From positions 310,001-374,000 of the forward strand of contig NZ_SMJU01000007.1 of assembly GCF_004348825.1 (NCBI RefSeq): DNA of 64,000 nucleotides. The letters run 5' to 3'. A model generated the notes under the pieces. That model was not told the DNA's origin. It was given only the letters and a program-made list of their open reading frames with translations, and searched no databases. Position 1 is the stretch's first letter. Every line of letters begins with the position of its first letter. The DNA is from Arundinibacter roseus. Lineage in GTDB: Bacteria > Bacteroidota > Bacteroidia > Cytophagales > Spirosomataceae. Made by a program: the position numbers and the translations under genes. Shown here in pieces: positions 33,628-42,616 of this stretch.

Positions 33628-34326
33628 TCATCTAAAAACTTCTCCGTAGGCATGCACCTTTTGACAAATGAGTCGCAGCGAACTTTCGAGATCTCCATCC
33701 GCAGTTTTGAAGGAATCGGCATCAATCGTCAGAGGCGCCCCCAGCACGACCAATGGAGCGCCAAACGCCGGACATTGAACGGCCTGTTCGAGTGAAAGAC
33801 CGCCCACTGCCTGCACGGGTACCCGCACCGCCTGCACAACGTCCCGCAGTTGATCCAACGGACTAGGCATGCGTATTCCCTGCGCGGCAATTCCCCGTCT
33901 TTCATCGTAGCCAATGTGGTGAATCACAAAATCGCAGCCGAGGTCTTCCAGCCATTTGGCACCTGCTACCATATCGGGACAGCCGAGGTTGTCGCCCATC
34001 ACCTGCACGCCAAAATCCCGTCCGGCCTGTACCACAACTTTAATAGTTTCGGCATGCGCACGAGCCATAACGACCACATGGGTTGCTCCGGCCTTAGCCA
34101 TCATTTCGGTTTCGAGGTAGCCGCCATCCATGGTTTTCAAATCAGCCACAATCGGGATTCCGGGAAAAGCTTCCCGTAGCTTTTTTACACCGTGCAACCC
34201 TTCGGCCAACAGCAGCGGCGTTCCCGCTTCGAGCCAGTCGACTCCGGCTCGCAAAGCCATGGCGGCAGTTTCAAGCGCTTCATCGATCGTCGTGAGGTCA
34301 AGCGAAATTTGAACGATTGGTTTCAT
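33628..34326 (-). CDS. Hexulose-6-phosphate synthase / 3-keto-gulonate-6-phosphate decarboxylase-like protein
   Basis: A 232-aa OMP decarboxylase-superfamily barrel. The signature IVADLKTMDGGYLE places Asp62, Lys64 and Asp67 as in HPS and KGPDC enzymes; the phosphate/substrate region WLEAGTPLLLAEG is near residue 31. Later, DFVIHHIGYDERRG replaces the usual HRGxDxQ of HPS/KGPDC, suggesting a changed substrate. No 6-phospho-3-hexuloisomerase gene is nearby, which argues against formaldehyde fixation. It is the first gene of the four-gene carbohydrate operon. It is probably an aldolase or decarboxylase acting on a phosphorylated keto sugar. Confidence 0.85.
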   Translation of the reverse strand: MKPIVQISLDLTTIDEALETAAMALRAGVDWLEAGTPLLLAEGLHGVKKLREAFPGIPIVADLKTMDGGYLETEMMAKAGATHVVVMARAHAETIKVVVQAGRDFGVQVMGDNLGCPDMVAGAKWLEDLGCDFVIHHIGYDERRGIAAQGIRMPSPLDQLRDVVQAVRVPVQAVGGLSLEQAVQCPAFGAPLVVLGAPLTIDADSFKTADGDLESSLRLICQKVHAYGEVFR

Positions 34327-34640
34327 TCGTTTCTGTAAATAGGTTGGTTCAGGAAAGGAATTAATCTTTGAAGGATAATACCAGAAACCATAATGATTGT
34401 ACTACTGATACTTTCCAAAATCAGTTTTTCAAAACCTTTTTCTCCATTTTTGGGTAATTTTTGGATTAAATAAAATTCATCCATGAAATGCCCTATTGAC
34501 AGATATTGCGGGGATTCAACTGCCTTCATTCATTCGTATAGAGCTTTCCTGATATTTTTTAAAATGCTTTAAAAATGTTCGTATTTTTAAAGCAATTATT
34601 ATTCTACTAATTATTTTCTATAACCAAACCTGTACTTTAC
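34327..34640. other. Divergent intergenic region
   Basis: About 310 AT-rich bases between the HPS-like operon (minus strand) and the amidohydrolase gene (plus strand). It should hold both promoters. I see no clear gene. A 68-codon minus-strand frame has no sensible composition, and no strong hairpin or operator was found. Confidence 0.45.
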
Positions 34641-37600
34641 ATGAGAAAATTGGTTTGGACGTTGGTGGGTTTACTGGCATTTTCTACGCTCAGTATGGCT
34701 CAGCAGACGTTCCCCCGCAACGGTGCGTACGATGAACGCCCCGGACGCTATGCGTTTATCAACGCTACCGTGGTTGTTGATCCTCAAACAACTTTGGAAA
34801 AAGGTACCCTACTGATCGAAAATGGCAAAATCGTGGAAGTTGGTCCCTCCGTACGAATCCCAAAAGGTACGTTCACGATTGATCTGCAAGGGAAATTTAT
34901 CTATCCCTCTCTTCTGGAACTTGACTCGGATTATGGCATGCCCGAAACCAAGTCAGAAGCACGAGGCCGGGGCCGCTCAGCCCAGCAAATGGAATCTTCC
35001 AAAAAGGGTGCTTTTGGCTGGAATCAGGCCATTCAGCCCGAAATGCAGGCTGCTATTTTATTTACACCTGATACAAAAAAATCAGCTGATCTGCGCAAAA
35101 ACGGCTGGGGAACTGCCCTTGTGCATCCGCACGATGGAATTGTCCGCGGAACGGGCGCGGTGGTAACGCTCGCCGATGAGCCTGCCAATGCCGTGCTGTT
35201 GCGGGCACAAGCTTCGGCTCACTTTTCGCTTGATAAAGGTACGTCCACCCAAACCTACCCCGGCTCGCTAATGGGCAGCGTGGCGCTGCTGCGTCAGGCA
35301 TATTATGATGCTGAATGGTTTGCCAAAGGCGGAAAAGCGATAGAAACCAATTTGTCGCTTGAAGCCTTCAATCAGATCAAAAGTCTGCCTTCGTTTTTTG
35401 AAACAACTGATAAGCTCGGAATTCTGCGTGCGGCAGATATCGGAAAAGAATTTGGAGTAAAGTACATCATCAAAAGTGGTGGCGATGAATTTCAGCGAAT
35501 TGAGGAAGTCAAGGCGACCGGCGCTTCGTTGATTGTCCCGCTAGTTTTTCCGGCAACACCCGATGTGGAAGATCCGTGGGATGCTGAACTGGTAACCGTG
35601 GCCGAACTCAAACGCTGGGAAATGGCACCCGGAAATCCGGCTGCTTTGGCCAAGGCCGGAATTCCCTTTGCGCTAACCTCGCAGGGACTCAAAAACAAAG
35701 CCGATTTCTGGACAAATCTCCGCAAGGCAATCGACTATGGTTTATCCAAAGAAAAAGCACTCGAAGCCATCACGCTCACGCCCGCACGTTTTGCGGCAAT
35801 GGAGGATCAGTTGGGTAGTTTGAAAAAAGGCAAACTGGCTAATTTCCTGATTACCTCAGGCGATTTGTTTAGCGCTGATAATATTATTTACGAAAACTGG
35901 ATTCAGGGTAAAAAGCACGTGGTCAATGACCTGAATGCTCCTGACCTGCGCGGCACCTACGATTTTTCGGTAAAAGGTCTTTCCCCGATGAGCCTGAAAA
36001 TTACCGGAAAACTCAACAAGCCGGAGTATCAACTTATCCTGAATGATACCATCAAGATCACCCCAAAAACTTCGGTTTCGGGCGAGTTGATTACGCTGAG
36101 TTTCCAACCTGATAAAAAAACGCCCGGAACCGTTCGACTAACCGGATGGCTTAAAGGCAAAAATTTGCTGGGTGAAGGCGAGCTGTCCGATGGCACTCCC
36201 GCTTCCTGGACCGCCACTTTCAAAGAAGCCCTAGTTGCAGAAACTACTGCCGCTAAAAAAGCCGAAACTACTTCTGAAATGGGTACGCTTCTATTCCCGT
36301 TTGTAGGTTTGGGCAACGAAACTAAACCTGTTTCAGAAACCATCTTGATCAAAAATGCTACCGTTTGGACCAATGAAGCGGAAGGCATAGTTCAAAATAC
36401 AGACGTGCTGGTTCAGAATGGCAAGATTTCCAAACTAGGCAAATCGCTTGCCGCACCTGGCGGCGCGCGGGTCATTGACGGCACAGGTAAACACCTGACC
36501 AACGGCATCATCGACGAACATTCGCACATTGCTCTATTGGCAGTAAATGAAAGTGCGCAATCGAGTACGGCAGAAGTTCGCATGAGCGATGTGATTAATT
36601 CGGAAGACATCAACATTTATCGTCAACTGGCTGGTGGTGTTACTACCTCTCAGCTGTTGCATGGCTCGGCCAATTCTATTGGCGGACAAAGTGCAGTAAT
36701 TAAGCTCAAATGGGGCGAAGCACCCGCAAATCTCTTGATGCCGGAAGCCAAATACATCAAATTTGCCCTGGGAGAAAACGTAAAGCAATCGAATTGGGGC
36801 GACATTGCCCGAGTTCGTTTTCCGCAAACCCGCATGGGAGTTGAGCAGGTATTTTTTGATCACTTCATCCGGGCCAAAGAATATTCTGATTCCTGGAAAG
36901 CCTACAATGCACTCAAAAACAAAGCCACCGCCACCGCACCCCGTCGGGATCTGGAACTTGATGCATTGGCGGAAATTCTGAATAAGGAACGCTTTATTAC
37001 CTGCCATTCCTACGTACAATCAGAAATCAATATGTTGATGAAAGTAGCTGATTCTCTAAATTTTAAGGTCAATACTTTTACTCATATTCTGGAAGGCTAT
37101 AAAGTTGCCGACAAAATGGCAAGCCACGGTGTGGGCGCTTCTACGTTTGCGGATTGGTGGGCCTACAAAATGGAGGTAAAAGAGGCGATTCCGTACAATG
37201 CCGCCCTAATGGCCCGTGAAGGCGTAGTTGTTTCGATCAACTCAGATGATGCCGAAATGGCTCGTCGGCTGAATCAGGAAGCAGCCAAAACGGTACAGTT
37301 TGGAGGGATTTCGGAGGAGGATGCCTGGAAAATGGTTACGCTGAATCCTGCTAAACTTCTTCATCTTGATTCTCGTTTGGGAAGCGTAAAAGCCGGCAAA
37401 GATGCTGACCTGGTGCTGTGGAACAACCACCCGCTGTCCATTTATGCTCGTCCTGACTTTACAATGATTGAAGGCGCAATTTATTTTGACTACGAAGCCG
37501 ATCAGAAAAAGCAGGAAAAACTAGCTCAGGAACGCAGCCAATTGATTCAAAAGGCACTTTCGTCCAAAGCTGGCGGTGCATCTACGGCTCGTCCCGAAGG

Positions 37601-37667
37601 ACGTATTCCACGCATGTGGCATTGTGAAGATATGTCTGGTTTCGACAGCGTTCATTCCCACGATTAA
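34641..37667 (+). CDS. Secreted two-domain amidohydrolase family protein (1008 aa)
   Basis: A signal peptide (VWTLVGLLAFSTLSMAQ) leads into two amidohydrolase-like modules. The first (about 30-440) has the flanking beta-sandwich pieces but its expected HxH is replaced (YPSLLELDSDYG), so it is probably inactive. A linker domain (about 440-530) follows. The second module (about 570-960) keeps the metal motif in GIIDEHSHIALLA, with later histidines in ITCHSYV and FTHILEGYK and an aspartate in SINSDDAEMA. Substrate unknown; family members hydrolyse amide or cyclic-amide bonds. A related gene follows after 25 bases, so the two form an operon. Confidence 0.88.
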   Translation: MRKLVWTLVGLLAFSTLSMAQQTFPRNGAYDERPGRYAFINATVVVDPQTTLEKGTLLIENGKIVEVGPSVRIPKGTFTIDLQGKFIYPSLLELDSDYGMPETKSEARGRGRSAQQMESSKKGAFGWNQAIQPEMQAAILFTPDTKKSADLRKNGWGTALVHPHDGIVRGTGAVVTLADEPANAVLLRAQASAHFSLDKGTSTQTYPGSLMGSVALLRQAYYDAEWFAKGGKAIETNLSLEAFNQIKSLPSFFETTDKLGILRAADIGKEFGVKYIIKSGGDEFQRIEEVKATGASLIVPLVFPATPDVEDPWDAELVTVAELKRWEMAPGNPAALAKAGIPFALTSQGLKNKADFWTNLRKAIDYGLSKEKALEAITLTPARFAAMEDQLGSLKKGKLANFLITSGDLFSADNIIYENWIQGKKHVVNDLNAPDLRGTYDFSVKGLSPMSLKITGKLNKPEYQLILNDTIKITPKTSVSGELITLSFQPDKKTPGTVRLTGWLKGKNLLGEGELSDGTPASWTATFKEALVAETTAAKKAETTSEMGTLLFPFVGLGNETKPVSETILIKNATVWTNEAEGIVQNTDVLVQNGKISKLGKSLAAPGGARVIDGTGKHLTNGIIDEHSHIALLAVNESAQSSTAEVRMSDVINSEDINIYRQLAGGVTTSQLLHGSANSIGGQSAVIKLKWGEAPANLLMPEAKYIKFALGENVKQSNWGDIARVRFPQTRMGVEQVFFDHFIRAKEYSDSWKAYNALKNKATATAPRRDLELDALAEILNKERFITCHSYVQSEINMLMKVADSLNFKVNTFTHILEGYKVADKMASHGVGASTFADWWAYKMEVKEAIPYNAALMAREGVVVSINSDDAEMARRLNQEAAKTVQFGGISEEDAWKMVTLNPAKLLHLDSRLGSVKAGKDADLVLWNNHPLSIYARPDFTMIEGAIYFDYEADQKKQEKLAQERSQLIQKALSSKAGGASTARPEGRIPRMWHCEDMSGFDSVHSHD

Positions 37668-37692
37668 GTCAATTATTTTAAAAAAATATTCG

Positions 37693-38991
37693 ATGAAAAA
37701 AATAATTTTCGGCCTGCTCGCGCTCTGCGGTTTGCAGGCACAGGCCCAAAACCCCGCTCCGGCGCTGCCACAGGCAAAAAGCATCGTGCTCACGGGCGCA
37801 ACCATCCACGTGGGCAACGGACAGGTCATTGCTAATGGCGTAGTGGCTTTTGATAAAGGAATCATTACCGCAATTGGCGGTCCGGCAACTACCGTTGACC
37901 GTACCAATGCAGAAGTGATTGATCTTTCCGGCAAACATATTTTTCCCGGCATCATTGCGATGGGTTCCACGATTGGTATTCAGGAAATTGCATCTGTTCG
38001 GGCAACACTCGATTTTGAGGAAATCGGCGACATGAACCCGCACGTGCGGGCTTTGATCGCCTATAACACCGATTCGGAAGTGATTCCAACGCTGCGCAGT
38101 AGCGGTATTTTACTGGCACAGGCTGTGCCACAAGGCGGTTTTATTTCGGGATCGTCGTCGGTTTTTAATACCGATGGCTGGAACTGGGAAGATGCCGTGC
38201 TGAAAAAAGACGACGGGATTTGGCTGTCATGGCCGGCCTATCTGTCTCGTAGTTTCAACTACGATGATTATTCGATTACGGTTAAGAAAAATGAAAAACG
38301 AGCAGACATCATCGCTACCTTCGAGACCTTCTTCGCCGATGCCAAAGCCTATGCGGACGTGGAAAATCCCTCGCCGGTTAACTTGCGGTTGGCGGCCATG
38401 AAAGGACTTTTCGCCGGAACCCAGAATTTGTACGTACGCGCTGACTATGCCAAAGACATACTCGAAGCCGTCAAGTTTGCGCAGAAATTTGGGATTAAAA
38501 AGGTAGTGATTTCGGGAGGTAGTGAAGCACTTAAAGTGGCCGATTTCCTGAAAGAAAATCAGGTATCCGTGGTGTTGGGCGCGCTGCACCGGCTGCCGGG
38601 GCGTCAGGATGATGACGTGTATGCGGTGTACGAGTTGCCCGCTAAACTGCACAAAGCAGGCGTGAAAGTTGCAATTAGCTACGACGACGAGTGGTGGCGC
38701 GTACGTAATCTGCCGTTTCAGGCGGGATCAGCAACAGCCTTTGGTACAATGACTTCCGAAGAAGCGCTGGCGTTTTTAACGCTCAATCCCGCCCAGATTA
38801 TGGGGATTGACGCTCAGGTTGGTTCGCTCGAAAAAGGTAAACAAGCCACACTGCTGGTGAGCAAAGGCGACCTGCTCGATATGAGGGGAAACGTAGTGGA
38901 GCATGCATTTATAAAGGGTGCGAAGATAAATCTGGATGATAAACAAAAACGGCTTTATCAAAAATACAAAGAGAAATACGGGCAGGAGTAA
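37693..38991 (+). CDS. Secreted amidohydrolase-like protein lacking the HxH motif (432 aa)
   Basis: The ATG at 37693 starts directly with a signal peptide (KKIIFGLLALCGLQAQAQ); an upstream in-frame ATG lies inside the preceding gene and is rejected. The protein is related to the N-terminal half of its upstream neighbour: beta-sandwich start, then GKHIFPGIIAMGSTIG where active enzymes have HxH. It ends with the usual LTLNPAQIMGIDAQVGSLEKGK. Without the metal histidines it is probably a non-catalytic partner or has a different chemistry. Such pairs are frequent in Bacteroidetes. It ends at a bidirectional terminator. Confidence 0.87.
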   Translation: MKKIIFGLLALCGLQAQAQNPAPALPQAKSIVLTGATIHVGNGQVIANGVVAFDKGIITAIGGPATTVDRTNAEVIDLSGKHIFPGIIAMGSTIGIQEIASVRATLDFEEIGDMNPHVRALIAYNTDSEVIPTLRSSGILLAQAVPQGGFISGSSSVFNTDGWNWEDAVLKKDDGIWLSWPAYLSRSFNYDDYSITVKKNEKRADIIATFETFFADAKAYADVENPSPVNLRLAAMKGLFAGTQNLYVRADYAKDILEAVKFAQKFGIKKVVISGGSEALKVADFLKENQVSVVLGALHRLPGRQDDDVYAVYELPAKLHKAGVKVAISYDDEWWRVRNLPFQAGSATAFGTMTSEEALAFLTLNPAQIMGIDAQVGSLEKGKQATLLVSKGDLLDMRGNVVEHAFIKGAKINLDDKQKRLYQKYKEKYGQE

Positions 38992-39007
38992 GTAGCTTTT
39001 TGCCAAT

Positions 39008-39047
39008 AAAAAAACGATGGATTCAGAAATGAGTCCAGCGTTTTTTT
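39008..39047. terminator. Bidirectional terminator between convergent genes
   Basis: AAAAAAACG pairs with CGTTTTTTT, and inside it TGGA pairs with TCCA, with one mismatch between and an internal loop of 12 bases. A-run on one side and T-run on the other allow termination of both the amidohydrolase operon (+) and the S1-protein gene (-). Confidence 0.7.
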
Positions 39048-39067
39048 ATGTGTAAAAATCAGACCTT

Positions 39068-39898
39068 CTATACAAGACGAATTCCCGTTTCTTCAAAAGT
39101 AATGACTCCTTTTTTGTATAAATTTCCAATTGATTTTTTAAAGTTCTTTTTACTCATTTCCAAAGCCGCATAAATTTCATCGGGCGAACTGCCGTCGTGA
39201 AGAGGTAAAAAACCATCATGTTTACGAAGCAATTCCAGAATCTTTTCGGCAATCGGTTCAAAGCGTTCTACGCCAACTTTTTGCAGGGAAATATCCAGTT
39301 TATTTTCTTCTCTGATTTTTTTTACAAAGCCTTTCAGCCGATCGCCTACCTGAATTTTTTGAAAAATTTCGTTGTGATACACCAATCCTTTGTGATAATT
39401 ATTTACGACCACATTGTATCCCAAATCGGTTCGTTCCCAAACCAGCAAGTTTACTTCATCGCCTTCGGCCACGGTCAGTCGTTCGTTTTCCAAAAACTTA
39501 TTGACTTTGGCAGAAGCCAGCAAACGGTTGGTCTGATGGTCGAGGTACAAAAATACGACGTAGCGCTCGCCTACGCGCATGGGTTGTGGTTGTTCGCGAA
39601 AGGGAACAAACAGATCTTTCAGCAAACCCCAGTCCAAAAACGCGCCCATTGCGTTTACTTCCTTGACTTCCAGCCACGCAAACTCATTGCGCACAATGTA
39701 CGGTTTTTCGGTAGTAGCCACGGGCCGATCTTCCGAATCGTTGTAGACAAACACCGTAATCGGATCGTCCAGCTGCATGTCGTCGGTTACGTAGCGGTTC
39801 GGCAAAAGCACTTCTTCGCCTTGTACATCTTCCAAAAAAAGCCCGACCGTGGTTCGGCGTGCGATGGTCAGATTATTATATTTTCCAATAAAAAGCAT
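39068..39898 (-). CDS. CvfB-type S1 RNA-binding protein
   Basis: A 276-aa cytoplasmic protein of the CvfB/YitL family. Three S1-like OB-fold segments are present (about 1-65; 70-130 with WLEVKEVNAMGAFLDWGLLK; 145-210 with VNLLVWERTDLGYNVVVN), followed by a C-terminal winged helix (about 220-276, SSPDEIYAALEMSKKNFKKSI). It is expected to bind RNA and affect gene expression after transcription; the exact targets are unknown. The family assignment comes from the S1-S1-S1-wHTH order and length. A good promoter element lies just upstream of the start. Confidence 0.9.
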   Translation of the reverse strand: MLFIGKYNNLTIARRTTVGLFLEDVQGEEVLLPNRYVTDDMQLDDPITVFVYNDSEDRPVATTEKPYIVRNEFAWLEVKEVNAMGAFLDWGLLKDLFVPFREQPQPMRVGERYVVFLYLDHQTNRLLASAKVNKFLENERLTVAEGDEVNLLVWERTDLGYNVVVNNYHKGLVYHNEIFQKIQVGDRLKGFVKKIREENKLDISLQKVGVERFEPIAEKILELLRKHDGFLPLHDGSSPDEIYAALEMSKKNFKKSIGNLYKKGVITFEETGIRLV

Positions 39899-39919
39899 AG
39901 CATGAGTCGTTCAGAGGGG

Positions 39920-39927
39920 CAAAGATA
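39920..39927 (-). promoter_or_regulatory. Probable -7 box of the CvfB-like gene
   Basis: Read on the minus strand, TATCTTTG fits TAnnTTTG exactly, 21 bases before the ATG at 39898. The predicted leader is about 15 bases long. Confidence 0.45.
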
Positions 39928-39941
39928 GGGAATCTGCAACA

Positions 39942-41183
39942 TCAAGTCAGCACCGAAAGCAAGGTCTCGCATTTCATTTCGGTTTCTTCCCACTCGCGCA
40001 TCGGGTCCGAATCCTCGGTAATACCCGCGCCGGCGAAGAATGTGGCTGTGCCTTCACTGAGTCGAACGCAGCGTAAATTTACAAAAAGTGCCGACTCGCC
40101 AGCCATTTGAACAGGCCCTAAAAAGCCACTATAAAACGAGCGATCAAAGCCTTCTATATTCTTAATGAAGGTACGGGCGCTTTCGCGCGGCATGCCACAA
40201 ACTGCCGACGTAGGATGTAGTAATTTCAGCATAACCGTACCGAGTTCGGCAAAATTCACCTCCTTCATTTGTACCTCAAAGTCGGTTCGCAAGTGGTACA
40301 GATTTCCCGCCCGAATCGTTTTTGGGCCCGTTTCCAGGTATTCCCGCAAGCGGATTTTCTTAAAACATTCAATAATATACCGACTCACAAGCGCCTGTTC
40401 TTCAATTTCTTTTTGTCCCCAAAGCACCTTCTTCGGCGGAATCAAATCTCCCTCTGCATTTTTGATGGATTGCGTACCGGCAAGAGAAGTAGTTTTGAAA
40501 ATACCATCGGCACTTACCGAAACAAGGGTTTCGGGCGTTGCGCCCATCCACTGTTCGCCCCGATCAGGTAAATTTACCAAAGAAACAAAAGCCGAAGCGT
40601 AGGCACTGCACAAGCGTAAAAATGCCTGAAATGGCCGGAAATCTTTGGAGTAATGTCCCGGTTTGGTGCGTGAAAGAACTAGTTTCATGAAATTCCCCGC
40701 CCGAATTTCCTCCACTGCTTTTTCTACGGCCTGTGTATAATGCGCCCTGGAAGCCGGGTCGGTTTCGCTGCGGCGGGAAAGTCCATTCCATACAACAGGT
40801 TTCACTTCATCCTGAGCGGATAGTTGTTTGGCACGATCAAACAGCTGCTGCACAGCGGGCTGCTCCTCGCCCAAACGATTGGTGAGGCGCAGCAGTTGCA
40901 TATCTTCTGAAAATGTGATGAGTACATCTCCCTCCAAAATATAACTTTCGCCAGATGAAGGACTTTCAAACGGATGAATTACAAAGCAGGCGGGCAGGTT
41001 TTCCAGGTCGGCGATTTGTTGCCGGATGCCATCCTGAATAGAAATCAGGAGATTGAGCTCTTGTGCGTGCGGCATGCGCCAAACGGCAGCGGGATAGCCC
41101 AAATCAAACGCTGCTCTCCACAAAGGTTCGGCCTGTATGGCACTATGTAAAGTTCCGGTTTCCGGAATATAGGATGCAAACAT
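39942..41183 (-). CDS. menF: Isochorismate synthase
   Basis: A 413-aa chorismate-utilising enzyme, expected to convert chorismate to isochorismate for menaquinone synthesis. Family motifs are in the C-terminal half: RAGNFMKLVLSR, MGATPETLVS, TTSLAGTQ, EEQALVSRYIIECF, LHPTSAVCGMPRESA and FYSGFLGP. The N-terminal ~130 residues are divergent, as in MenF/EntC/PchA/DhbC. Within that group menaquinone use is favoured because a PaaI/MenI-type thioesterase gene follows upstream on the same strand, 117 bases away, and Bacteroidetes use menaquinone. Cytoplasmic. Confidence 0.9.
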   Translation of the reverse strand: MFASYIPETGTLHSAIQAEPLWRAAFDLGYPAAVWRMPHAQELNLLISIQDGIRQQIADLENLPACFVIHPFESPSSGESYILEGDVLITFSEDMQLLRLTNRLGEEQPAVQQLFDRAKQLSAQDEVKPVVWNGLSRRSETDPASRAHYTQAVEKAVEEIRAGNFMKLVLSRTKPGHYSKDFRPFQAFLRLCSAYASAFVSLVNLPDRGEQWMGATPETLVSVSADGIFKTTSLAGTQSIKNAEGDLIPPKKVLWGQKEIEEQALVSRYIIECFKKIRLREYLETGPKTIRAGNLYHLRTDFEVQMKEVNFAELGTVMLKLLHPTSAVCGMPRESARTFIKNIEGFDRSFYSGFLGPVQMAGESALFVNLRCVRLSEGTATFFAGAGITEDSDPMREWEETEMKCETLLSVLT

Positions 41184-41300
41184 GGATAGTAAATACAGAG
41201 CCGTTTGGTGCGCTAGCTCGAACAGCTAATTTATTTCATTTTAACAAGATAACAACTTGTACCTATTAAATTGTTTCAACAAGTAAACGCTAAATCTTGT

Positions 41301-41726
41301 TTATTCCTTAACATCCACAATGGCAACTGTCAACCGGCTAACACACACGAGTTTGCCTTCTTCGTTGGTGATTTTTATATCCCAAATCTGCGTGGTGCGG
41401 CCGATGTGTAGCGGCGTGGCGCGGCCATACACCCACCCTTCACGTACCGAACGCACGTGATTGGCGTTGATTTCCAGCCCAACGGCCCGCTGCCTGATGG
41501 GGTCAGGCAAACATAGCAGAGAAGCCACACTTCCCAACGACTCAGCAAGCACCACCGAGGCCCCGCCGTGCAAAATTCCAAACGGCTGATGCGTGCGATG
41601 GTCGACGGGCATTTTGGCTAAAACATAATCGTCCCCAATCTCGGTAAACTCTATACCTAATTGAGTATTAATGGTATTCGGATTGAGATTCCGTAGAAAA
41701 TCGAGTGTAATTGTCTTGTTAAACAT
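41301..41726 (-). CDS. Hotdog-fold thioesterase (possible DHNA-CoA thioesterase)
   Basis: A 141-aa 4-hydroxybenzoyl-CoA/PaaI type thioesterase. The core motif QPFGILHGGASVVLAESLGSVAS includes the helix-start HGG and the catalytic Glu. A conserved block, VGLEINANHVRSVREGWVYGRATPLHIGRTTQIWDI, follows. Closest in type to MenI/YdiI enzymes that release 1,4-dihydroxy-2-naphthoate from CoA. Its position beside menF on the same strand supports that role, but the substrate is an inference. Cytoplasmic. Confidence 0.88.
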   Translation of the reverse strand: MFNKTITLDFLRNLNPNTINTQLGIEFTEIGDDYVLAKMPVDHRTHQPFGILHGGASVVLAESLGSVASLLCLPDPIRQRAVGLEINANHVRSVREGWVYGRATPLHIGRTTQIWDIKITNEEGKLVCVSRLTVAIVDVKE

Positions 41727-41811
41727 TCTAAAAATTATCTAAATTTGTATGGGCTAATTTCGCACAAAAAAGCACTTTTAGCAAATTTTTTATTAAAAAA
41801 GTACAAAAACA

Positions 41812-42456
41812 TTGAAAAGTAAAACCATCTATCTGATCCGACACGGCGAAACGGACTTCAATCGTCAGGGTATTGTTCAGGGAAGCGGAGTAGACTCCGA
41901 ACTGAACGAGTGGGGAATTGCTCAGGCCGAGGCTTTTTTTGATGCCTATCAGCATGTTCCTTTTGACAAAATTTATACCTCTGCATTGCGTCGCACCATT
42001 CAGTCGGTTCAGGGTTTTATTGATCTTGGGATTGCGCACGAAAGTCATGCCGGGCTCAACGAAATTAGCTGGGGCTGCCGCGAGGGTCAAACGCCCAATA
42101 CGATGGATAATGCGTACTACCGCGACCTCGTGCTGTCGTGGCGCAGTGGTCAGGTACACGTTCCGTGCGAAGAAGGCGAAAGTCCGGTGGATGTACGTAC
42201 ACGGCAAAAACCCGTGGTGGATCTCATTCTTTCCCGTCCACACGAGCGTACGGTACTTGTAGCGATGCACGGCCGGGCGATCCGGATTTTGCTTACCCTT
42301 CTTTTTGATGAACATTTGACCGAAATGGACAAGTACGAACACAGCAACCTTTGCCTCTATCGACTGAAATATCTTTACTCCGAACAAAAATTTGTGCTCG
42401 AAACCGCCAACGATATTACGCATTTATTGTCGTTGGATATTCCGCATAACTCATAA
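41812..42456 (+). CDS. Histidine phosphatase family protein
   Basis: A 214-aa phosphoglycerate mutase-like phosphatase. The nucleophile is His11 in LIRHGETDFNRQG; the second catalytic His is in VLVAMHGRAIRILL (about 145), and an acidic residue is in LNEISWGCREGQ. No ATG fits the start of the family motif, so the TTG at 41812 (MKSKTIYLIRHGE) is taken as the start, an uncommon codon. It probably dephosphorylates a small molecule in the cytoplasm. The divergent neighbour is the thioesterase gene, 85 bases away. Confidence 0.92.
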   Translation: MKSKTIYLIRHGETDFNRQGIVQGSGVDSELNEWGIAQAEAFFDAYQHVPFDKIYTSALRRTIQSVQGFIDLGIAHESHAGLNEISWGCREGQTPNTMDNAYYRDLVLSWRSGQVHVPCEEGESPVDVRTRQKPVVDLILSRPHERTVLVAMHGRAIRILLTLLFDEHLTEMDKYEHSNLCLYRLKYLYSEQKFVLETANDITHLLSLDIPHNS

Positions 42457-42616
42457 AGACCGCTTGTGGAGAATCTCTCCCATTGGTGTAATTAGACAGC
42501 CGCCTGCCTTTCCTTTTCTTAACTTGCTGCTTGATTTTCAAAAAAATCAACGGGGAAATACCTGTCGTATATCCTCGTTAAGCACTCTCAATCAGTAATT
42601 TATAATTTAAAAAAGA

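Noticed and set aside
33628-34326. Ribulose monophosphate (formaldehyde fixation) pathway
   Set aside because: No 6-phospho-3-hexuloisomerase gene nearby and the substrate motif differs from HPS, so this pathway is not supported.
34323-34529. A 68-codon minus-strand frame in the divergent intergenic region
   Set aside because: No signal, span or motif, no spacing consistent with the operon, and likely promoter DNA.
41728-42423. A long 231-codon minus-strand frame antisense to the histidine phosphatase gene
   Set aside because: The plus strand encodes an unmistakable phosphatase with its catalytic motif; the antisense translation shows no motif and skewed composition, so it is a shadow frame.
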